A stretch of 6,150 nucleotides of DNA, from positions 1 to 6,150 of the forward strand of contig CANCOG010000317.1 of assembly GCA_947379685.1 (NCBI GenBank), read 5' to 3'. Position 1 is the stretch's first letter. Every line of letters begins with the position of its first letter. The notes under the pieces were generated by a model that made no database searches, was not told the DNA's origin, and worked only from the letters and a program-made list of their open reading frames with translations. The stretch comes from Flavipsychrobacter stenotrophus. Its GTDB lineage: Bacteria; Bacteroidota; Bacteroidia; Chitinophagales; Chitinophagaceae. Positions 1-4,874 of the stretch are shown here, in pieces. Made by a program: the position numbers and the translations under genes.

Positions 1-345
1 ATTGAAGGAAGCAAAACCGCCATACTGGCCAAGCGGGAAATCGATAGTATAATGGTAAGTTGCGGTATCTTCAGCATCGAACAAATGGCAATTTCTTTCA
101 AAAGGCAGGCACAATTTGCCGTTCAGTTGGCGGCATGCGAAATTAGAAATGTACATCCTGAACATGGATATATTTATAGTGTCGCCATGAGGAGTAACGT
201 ATTTACCGCTATCGAGCACCAGGGGCCTCCCATTAAATATGGGTTCAATAATAATAGTTACCTTCCCTACCGGCACCTTGCATACAGCAACTACCGGCAT
301 AATTACCAATAGAAACAAACACAGATACCTTGCAGATATTTTCAT
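1..345 (-). CDS. MbnP-like exported protein, N-terminal part (cut by window edge)
   Basis: Reading the complement from the ATG at 345 gives 115 codons open to the window edge, so only the N-terminus is seen. Residues 1-21 form a signal peptide (basic MKISAR start, then a leucine/valine-rich core). The mature part begins with beta-strand-like sequence and carries the signature I recognise from the MbnP-like family of Bacteroidota: FNGRPLVLDSGKYV (37-50), then NISMFRMYISNF (58-69), then CHLFDAED (86-93) and a YHYTIDFPLGQYGGF stretch (97-111). MbnP proteins are periplasmic or surface proteins linked to copper binding and often encoded with a dihaem peroxidase-like partner (MbnH) and a TonB receptor. 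Three cysteines (71, 79, 86) cluster in the middle and could bind metal or form disulfides. The start lies 18 bases after the stop of the upstream gene, so it is the third gene of an operon. Family assignment is from remembered motifs; the substrate is unknown. Confidence 0.75.
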   Translation of the reverse strand, partial: MKISARYLCLFLLVIMPVVAVCKVPVGKVTIIIEPIFNGRPLVLDSGKYVTPHGDTINISMFRMYISNFACRQLNGKLCLPFERNCHLFDAEDTATYHYTIDFPLGQYGGFASFN

Positions 346-363
346 AGCTCAAAATTAGGAAGT

Positions 364-963
364 TTATTGTCCCGGAGGTGGAGGTGGAGGTGGACCGCCG
401 CCGTCACCGGGTGGTGGAGGACCTTCCCCTGGAGGTGGCCCATCGGGAGGATAAGGTCTGCCTTGTGGTGGTGGAGGCATACCCGGGCCTCCCCTATCAC
501 CTTGCAAACGAGGTTGTTCCGGCAGGGTTCTGATCACCACGAAAATCAGGCTATCAAATATTTTCTTCTGACGGGCATCGAGTATTTCCCTTACCCTCCT
601 GAAGTGGTTATAGGTTTGTAGTTCAATTAATTTGTGATAGTTACCCAATATTGCTGCCATGGAATCTTGCCGAACCTGATCTGCGGTACCTGCTTTTAAG
701 CCTTCAAAAAAATGCTCCCGTGCATCCCTCCCCAATTTCTTAATACTATCAATTGACGAACGGTTGCCAGAATTAAGTGCCTCAAACTGAGCTTCCTGCT
801 CACTTGTGAAGTTAAGCTGGTTCTTAAAATTGACCGGCCCGGGCCTGCCACGCGGCATATCTCTGCGGGGACCAAGCCAAATTGTAGCGACGAGGGCAAC
901 ATTACCCACCATCAGCAAACCAACTAACCACATCCACATCGTATATGCTTTCTGTCTTTCCAT
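364..963 (-). CDS. Membrane-anchored Spy/CpxP-type periplasmic (heavy-metal) sensor-like protein with proline-rich tail
   Basis: The 199-residue protein starts at ATG 963. An in-frame TTG at 972 would add three residues, but the ATG has an AGG just upstream and is preferred. A hydrophobic segment at about 10-30 (WMWLVGLLMVGNVALVATIW) is an uncleaved anchor, so the rest should lie in the periplasm. Residues 50-145 are predicted helical and charged, with an LTxxQ-like stretch (LNFTSEQEAQFEAL, 50-63) and a second helix RRVREILDARQKKIF (122-136). This is the arrangement of the Spy/CpxP/CnrX-ZraP group, periplasmic helical-hairpin proteins that sense or buffer metals and envelope stress. From about 157 to the end the chain is almost only P, G, Q, D, E and R, ending in a run of seven prolines. 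I see no clear histidine/cysteine metal site; isolated His residues occur mid-protein. It follows the anti-sigma-like gene by 19 bases and precedes the MbnP-like gene by 18, so the three are probably co-transcribed. Confidence 0.7.
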   Translation of the reverse strand: MERQKAYTMWMWLVGLLMVGNVALVATIWLGPRRDMPRGRPGPVNFKNQLNFTSEQEAQFEALNSGNRSSIDSIKKLGRDAREHFFEGLKAGTADQVRQDSMAAILGNYHKLIELQTYNHFRRVREILDARQKKIFDSLIFVVIRTLPEQPRLQGDRGGPGMPPPPQGRPYPPDGPPPGEGPPPPGDGGGPPPPPPPGQ

Positions 964-982
964 AACCTGCAATTCGCGTTAA

Positions 983-1291
983 TTAAAAACTCCCTTCAGA
1001 AAGGGCACTGATACCTTCGTTTACCACCTGCGACACGCTCTGGCGGGTTTGGGTGCTTGTATTTTTCGAGTAATGGGCCACGGATGCAATATTAAGCACC
1101 AGTAACAGCACAGCCGCCGCCGCTAGGCTGGCGATCTTCAGCCTGATCGTTCTATTCACCTGTGGTTGTTCCTGCTGCAATCTCGCCATAACCTTCTTGT
1201 ACATTAAGCCATTGGGCTGTGGACGGGAAATGCCATCCAGGCTACCCATCACCTCATTTATCCACTGTTCTTTTTCAGTATTGTGTCCCAT
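983..1291 (-). CDS. Small single-pass membrane protein, anti-sigma-factor-like
   Basis: A 102-residue protein with a charged N-terminal half (1-50), one transmembrane helix at about 52-72 (IASLAAAAVLLLVLNIASVA) and a short polar C-terminal tail. The N-terminal segment reads WINEVMGSLDGISRPQPNGL followed by YKKVMARL. This resembles the small proteins that follow ECF sigma-70 genes in Bacteroidota and precede Spy/CpxP-type sensor genes, where they are thought to act as membrane-bound anti-sigma factors. That role is inferred from topology and gene order; no zinc-binding anti-sigma motif (HxxxCxxC) is present. The ATG at 1291 has an in-frame TAA eight codons upstream, so the start cannot extend far. 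It is the first gene of the minus-strand operon. No sigma-factor gene lies upstream: the next gene is divergent and encodes a PepSY-like protein. It could equally be a structural or uncharacterised membrane protein. Confidence 0.6.
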   Translation of the reverse strand: MGHNTEKEQWINEVMGSLDGISRPQPNGLMYKKVMARLQQEQPQVNRTIRLKIASLAAAAVLLLVLNIASVAHYSKNTSTQTRQSVSQVVNEGISALSEGSF

Positions 1292-1515
1292 ACTTATTCT
1301 TTTGACGTCCGTTTAGTCCTTTTCCTTCGGGAGGATGAAAATTTTGGATCCGGTTCTAAAAATAATGCAATTTGAACAATACTTCAGGCCAACGACCTGT
1401 CAAGACATAAGGTTTTCACAACATCTTTATTTCAAACGGTAGATTCCCAATCAATTGAATACCTTTAACAGGTCATTCTCAGATAGTAAAACAAGACGAA
1501 CTAAAACCAACAGCG
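1292..1515. promoter_or_regulatory. Divergent intergenic region that should hold both operon promoters
   Basis: These 224 bases separate the minus-strand sensor operon from the plus-strand PepSY/TonB operon, so both promoters are expected here. Bacteroidota vegetative promoters have a TTTG-type -33 and a TAnnTTTG -7 box. I find only 7-of-8 matches to the -7 box: TACCTTTA at 1470-1477 on the plus strand, and TATTTTTA on the minus strand at about 1362-1369. Neither has a well-spaced -33 partner, so no exact promoter is called. A widely spaced inverted pair, GACCTGT (1394-1400) and ACAGGTC (1478-1484), and an imperfect palindrome around AAAATTTT (1333-1351) are possible operator sites but may be chance. 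No ORF of useful length and no sigma-factor remnant is visible. Confidence 0.4.
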
Positions 1516-1953
1516 ATGAATTGCACTTTCAAATACGGCAAAATAATAAAGATCATCATTTTTGCTGCAATGAGTCTTTCGGGCCTTTCTGCTAATGCCC
1601 AGAAAAAAGATGCGGCGCCTCCGAGCGTAAAGGCTGCATTTTTGAAAGAATATTCAGCTGCCTCTTATGTAAGATGGGTAAAGGAACAAGACAAATATGA
1701 AGCAAGTTTCACACTAGATGCTCATAGAATGTCGGCTACCTATAGTGCCGATGGCAGGAAAGAAGAAACAGAAACTACCATTCTGGTGAATCAACTGCCC
1801 GAAAAAGCCCGTAAAACGGCTACTTCAAAAGGACAAATAAAAGAAGCGGCATCCATTATCAAAGCGGACGGCACAATGTTATACGAGGCACAGGTAAATG
1901 GGGTTGACCTGCTTTTTGATAAAAATGGTACGCTGATAAAGGAGTCAAACTAA
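1516..1953 (+). CDS. Exported PepSY-like domain protein
   Basis: A 145-residue protein with a clear signal peptide (basic start, IIKIIIFAAMSLSGLSANA core, likely cut after ANA at residue 28). The mature part of about 117 residues fits the PepSY-like family common in Bacteroidota: VKAAFLKEYSAASYVRWVKE (38-57), then KYEASFTLDAHRMSATYSADG (60-80), then a ..LVNQLPEKAR.. turn (90-99) and a second half-repeat with IKADGTMLYEAQVNGVDLLFD (115-135) and NGTLIKE near the end. The two copies of a strand pair followed by a D/N-G turn are typical of the fold. These proteins are periplasmic, of unknown biochemical role, and are often thought to inhibit or bind partner proteins or to respond to envelope conditions. 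The TonB receptor gene follows 75 bases later on the same strand with no terminator between, suggesting co-transcription and an accessory role in uptake. No metal-binding motif is evident. Confidence 0.75.
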   Translation: MNCTFKYGKIIKIIIFAAMSLSGLSANAQKKDAAPPSVKAAFLKEYSAASYVRWVKEQDKYEASFTLDAHRMSATYSADGRKEETETTILVNQLPEKARKTATSKGQIKEAASIIKADGTMLYEAQVNGVDLLFDKNGTLIKESN

Positions 1954-2028
1954 ATATATAAGAGGCATATACAGTCGAAAATGAGTGCTGCCGGCGTAAC
2001 TTGCATTGCCAAATAAAATTGGGCAAAA

Positions 2029-4206
2029 ATGAGGCGCACGCTCTTAATTGTAACTTTACTTGCTTTACTAATACCTTGCTGGTCTTCAGCCCAGGTAACG
2101 ATGCGGCTTAGGATATTGGATGAGTCCTCTAAAAAAGCTATCCCCTTTGCTCAGGCGACCACCGGCGGACAGTTGATCACCGTTTCAGATAGTTTGGGAA
2201 TTGCCCTTATTACGCTCCCGGCAGGGACATATACAATTGCGCTGACCGCTACCAACTATGCAACCCAATCTGCAGTCTACACTTTTCCGGATACTACAAC
2301 ACATTTTGTATATCTGGAAGCTTCAACAAAAGATCTGGAAGAAGTAACCGTAGTTTCTTCAACCCGCAGTAATCAGTCCATTGAAAACAGCACCATGAAA
2401 GTAGAGGTGCTGGGCAAGGAGGAAGTAAGTGAGGAAGTGGCCATAAAACCAGCCAATATAGCTAGCCTTCTAGGCGATGTTAGTGGAGTACAGATACAGC
2501 AATCTTCGGCTGTTTCAGGCAATAGCAATGTACGTATACAAGGACTACAAGGCAGATACACTCAAATTCTCAGGGACGGGATGCCGCTTTACGATGGCTT
2601 TTCGGGCGGATTTGGCATACTCACCATTCCACCGCTGGACCTAAAACAAATAGAACTGATAAAGGGTTCTGCGTCAACACTATATGGCGGCGGTGCCATC
2701 GGTGGGCTGGTGAACCTTATCTCCAAACGCCCAACCTTTAATCAGGAAGCGGACATTATTGCCAATTACACTTCTCTGGGCGAGGTAGATGCTAATGCTT
2801 ACATCGCAAAACGAAATCAAAAAGTCGGCTACACATTTTTTGCCGGGTATGCGAAACAGGTCGCGAAGGACGTGGATGGTGACGGGTTCAGTGATGTTCC
2901 CAATGCCCAGAGCGTATTGTTGCATCCTAAATTTTTCTATTACCCAAACGATAAAACAATTATTTCAGCCGGATATTCCGGCACGTTTGATAACCGTAAG
3001 GGTGGAGACATGAAGGTATTGAATGGCCAGTCCGACACCACCCACCAGTTTTTTGAAGAGAATATCAGCCAACGCCACACTGGTGAATTTTCCATTGAAC
3101 ATTTCTATGATAATGATACCCGCCTGGTTATCAAGGGCTCTGTCAGTTACTTTCAGAATAAAACGACCAACTTTGAATACGCCGCAGGAACCTTCAGCCC
3201 GAGCCAGCTAAGCTATTACAATGAGGCTTCATACAACAAAACGGTGGGCAAGGCCACCTATGTATGCGGTATCAATATACTGGGAGATGACTATCAGAAT
3301 AATAGCCAGGATGCCTATATCAATGATTTTTCCAACTTTACTATTGGTGCATTCGGACAATATTCTTTACGTATTAAGGACAAGTCCACTTTTGAAACCG
3401 GGCTGAGGATAGACCACCACAACACGAAGGGATTTTTTGCACTGCCAAGGGTAGCTTACTTCCATCGGTTCAATGAAAAATTCGCGACGCGGCTTGGCTT
3501 TGGTATGGGCTATAAAACACCGAACCCTTTTGTGCAGCAGGATATTGAGTACAACCCGCTGCGCATTGTAACGCCTGATGACAACCTGAAATCGGAAATA
3601 TCTTACGGATACAATGCGGAAATCAACTACAAAAAAGATTGGGACAATCACCATACGTTGTTTATCAACCACGCATTCTTTTATACACAGGTTAATAACC
3701 CTATCGTATTTATTCCTGACGTCTACTGGTATAACGTAAGACTTGCGAACTCAGGCAAACCACTATCGTCCCTGGGTTCTGATACTTATCTAAAGTTGAC
3801 GATAAAGAAGTGGGAGTTATATAGTGGTTTTACCTACACGCTTGCACAATGGGATTACCCCGGTTCAAAAAGTTACGTTCCGCTTACACCACGGAGCCGG
3901 ATAGCCATGGTACTGGTTAAGGAAATTGAGGAAAAATGGCGGTTTGGGCTGGAAGGATCATTGACGGGTACCCAATACCGTTACGATGGCACCACTACCC
4001 CAACCTACTTTTTTGCTGCAATCATGATCCTGCACAACCTGGGCAAGCATGTTTCACTGGTCCTGAATATTGAAAATGCCACCGATTACCGCATGAGCAA
4101 GGTAGAATCCATCTACACCGGCTCCATCACCATTCCCGAATTCAAACCCTTGTGGGCGCCCATTGACGGCAGGGTCGTGAATTTTTCGGTGAGATGGAAG
4201 TTGTGA
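2029..4206 (+). CDS. TonB-dependent outer-membrane receptor (metal-chelate/siderophore type)
   Basis: A complete 725-residue receptor, normal length for this family. Residues 1-21 are a signal peptide cut before QVTMRL. Residues 22-97 form a carboxypeptidase-regulatory-like beta-sandwich (DESSKKAIPFAQATT..., LPAGTYTIALTATNYAT). A TonB-box-like EEVTVVSS lies at 104-111. The plug runs from about 118 to 236 and shows SNVRIQGLQGRYTQILRDGMP (166-186) and IELIKGSASTLYGGGAIGGL (208-227), both classic plug motifs. The rest is the 22-strand barrel, ending in VVNFSVRWKL. An acidic loop DVDGDGFSD (281-289) resembles calcium-binding loops and is typical of colicin-I/vitamin-B12-type receptors. The protein imports a scarce ligand across the outer membrane using TonB-ExbBD energy. 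The C-terminal residue is Leu rather than the usual aromatic. The ligand cannot be read from sequence; iron or copper chelates are plausible given the MbnP-like and sensor-like genes across the divergent promoter region. It lacks SusD and so is not a SusCD glycan system. Confidence 0.92.
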   Translation: MRRTLLIVTLLALLIPCWSSAQVTMRLRILDESSKKAIPFAQATTGGQLITVSDSLGIALITLPAGTYTIALTATNYATQSAVYTFPDTTTHFVYLEASTKDLEEVTVVSSTRSNQSIENSTMKVEVLGKEEVSEEVAIKPANIASLLGDVSGVQIQQSSAVSGNSNVRIQGLQGRYTQILRDGMPLYDGFSGGFGILTIPPLDLKQIELIKGSASTLYGGGAIGGLVNLISKRPTFNQEADIIANYTSLGEVDANAYIAKRNQKVGYTFFAGYAKQVAKDVDGDGFSDVPNAQSVLLHPKFFYYPNDKTIISAGYSGTFDNRKGGDMKVLNGQSDTTHQFFEENISQRHTGEFSIEHFYDNDTRLVIKGSVSYFQNKTTNFEYAAGTFSPSQLSYYNEASYNKTVGKATYVCGINILGDDYQNNSQDAYINDFSNFTIGAFGQYSLRIKDKSTFETGLRIDHHNTKGFFALPRVAYFHRFNEKFATRLGFGMGYKTPNPFVQQDIEYNPLRIVTPDDNLKSEISYGYNAEINYKKDWDNHHTLFINHAFFYTQVNNPIVFIPDVYWYNVRLANSGKPLSSLGSDTYLKLTIKKWELYSGFTYTLAQWDYPGSKSYVPLTPRSRIAMVLVKEIEEKWRFGLEGSLTGTQYRYDGTTTPTYFFAAIMILHNLGKHVSLVLNIENATDYRMSKVESIYTGSITIPEFKPLWAPIDGRVVNFSVRWKL

Positions 4207-4215
4207 TTGCCTTCT

Positions 4216-4275
4216 TGACGGTGTCACGTAAAGTAGCGCAAAGGGAAAGCGCAAAGTAGCGCAAAGTTCTTTTAC
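4216..4275 (+). repeat. CGCAAAG-rich repeat, left arm of long inverted repeat
   Basis: Starting 10 bases after the TonB receptor stop, this 60-base stretch holds CGCAAAG at 4237, 4250 and 4260 and a variant CGTAAAG at 4227, about one helical turn apart. A further CGCAAAG lies outside the arm at 4303. The stretch matches the reverse complement of 4736-4792 at 48 of 60 aligned columns by hand, with three single-base gaps. Both arms begin with TGACGGT and end with TTTAC. Related CTTTGCG repeats are, as far as I recall, scattered between genes in many Bacteroidota and other genomes, so it is probably an interspersed repeat family. Confidence 0.75.
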
Positions 4276-4358
4276 ATAAGTTGGTTGGCCGGCGAGAGAG
4301 GGCGCAAAGCTAGTGAGGTGTTTTGGTAGGGACACTAGACTTATAAAAACCATTTGCT

Positions 4359-4607
4359 ATGGATAAAAATGAATCATCAAAAAAAGAGGGCCGGATATTT
4401 AAAATAGCATTAGGAGTGTATGCACTTTTCTTCATTCTTATCGCATTTATTATAGCCATTACATTGTATAAAATAGCAGTCTGTTACAATTTGGGCTGGC
4501 TTGAAGGGGTCATGTTTATCAGCATGATTATTTATACTGTATTATATTGGTCGCTTTTTCTGGTTAAGTATTTGCTTTATATCGATAGAGTCTTTGTCAA
4601 AAAATAG
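4359..4607 (+). CDS. Small hypothetical two-helix membrane protein
   Basis: An 82-residue product that I do not recognise. The N-terminus is charged (MDKNESSKKEGR). Helix one spans about 14-37 (FKIALGVYALFFILIAFIIAITLY), a short loop contains VCYNLGWLEG, helix two spans about 51-75, and the tail is basic (DRVFVKK). The topology suggests an inner-membrane protein with both ends in the cytoplasm. Its base composition is about 31% GC by hand count, against roughly 48-50% in two sampled 60-base stretches of the adjacent receptor gene; membrane codons explain part of this. It sits inside a pair of inverted CGCAAAG-rich repeats and is followed 23 bases later by a long hairpin. No clear promoter or ribosome-binding site is seen upstream. 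The clean hydrophobic pattern argues for a real gene, but expression and function are unknown, and a horizontally acquired cassette is possible. Confidence 0.6.
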   Translation: MDKNESSKKEGRIFKIALGVYALFFILIAFIIAITLYKIAVCYNLGWLEGVMFISMIIYTVLYWSLFLVKYLLYIDRVFVKK

Positions 4608-4630
4608 TCTCATTACAAGGAATGTAACAG

Positions 4631-4679
4631 TTTGGTATAGGTGTCCCAAACCTTTGAGGTTTGGGACACCTATACCAAA
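4631..4679. repeat. Perfect hairpin: 23-bp stem, 3-base loop
   Basis: The arms 4631-4653 and 4657-4679 are exact reverse complements around the loop TTG, running from TTTGGTATAGG to CCTATACCAAA. The centre, AAACCTTTGAGGTTT, resembles palindromic intergenic repeats I recall from Bacteroidota. No T-run follows it on either strand, so it is not a standard rho-independent terminator, although as RNA it would form a very stable hairpin after the 82-residue gene. A REP/MITE-like palindrome is the likelier nature. Confidence 0.85.
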
Positions 4680-4735
4680 AAAAACAAGCTCACCAGCTTT
4701 ACGAACTCAAATATTCCAGCCACGAGTGCTTCGCA

Positions 4736-4792
4736 GTAAACAAACTTTGCGTAACTCTGCGCCACCCTTTGCGTTCTTTGCGTGAACCGTCA
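4736..4792 (-). repeat. CGCAAAG-rich repeat, right arm of long inverted repeat
   Basis: On the minus strand this 57-base stretch matches the repeat at 4216-4275 (48 of 60 columns). On the plus strand the heptamer reads CTTTGCG at 4745, 4767 and 4776, with a variant CTCTGCG at 4755, so spacing is again 9-12 bases. It begins and ends with the same pentamer/heptamer as the left arm. No flanking target-site duplication is apparent. Short open frames across this stretch are products of the repeat and are not called as genes. Confidence 0.75.
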
Positions 4793-4800
4793 GCACCCCA

Positions 4801-4842
4801 CAAAAAAACCAAAATGTCCCACACATCAAGTGTATGGGACAT
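4801..4842 (-). terminator. Rho-independent terminator of the T9SS surface-protein gene
   Basis: Thirty-two bases past the stop at 4875 on the minus strand, arms 4831-4842 and 4814-4825 form a 12-bp stem with a five-base loop (4826-4830). The only imperfection is a G-U wobble in minus-strand RNA, which would be a C-A mismatch in plus-strand RNA. The stem is followed on the minus strand by TTTTGGTTTTTTTG. Stem, wobble direction and T-run all indicate termination of leftward transcription. Confidence 0.85.
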
Positions 4843-4874
4843 CTTCAATGAATTTAATGAGTGCTTGGAGTAGT

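Noticed and set aside
52..312. Plus-strand open frame of 86 codons
   Set aside because: It lies antisense to the MbnP-like gene, whose product has a signal peptide and family motifs; the plus-strand translation resembles nothing.
367..621. Plus-strand frame rich in W and R
   Set aside because: It is the complement of the proline/glycine codons of the sensor-like protein's tail.
1333..1351. Imperfect palindrome around AAAATTTT as a defined operator
   Set aside because: The arms are offset by one base and no known site matches; it is mentioned only as a possibility in the intergenic entry.
4216..4226. TGAC-GGT-GTCA mini-hairpin as terminator of the TonB receptor gene
   Set aside because: A four-base stem without a T-run is too weak; the bases belong to the left repeat arm.
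4054..4353. Minus-strand frame of 99 codons across the receptor's 3' end
   Set aside because: It is antisense to conserved barrel strands and continues into the repeat arm; there is no protein-like pattern.
4216..4792. CRISPR array
   Set aside because: The CGCAAAG units are only 7 bases, spaced 9-13 bases apart, with no uniform repeats or spacers and no cas genes.
4594..4873. Two overlapping plus-strand frames of 63 and 70 codons
   Set aside because: They run through the hairpin, the CGCAAAG repeat and the terminator, and their translations follow the repeats rather than any protein-like pattern.
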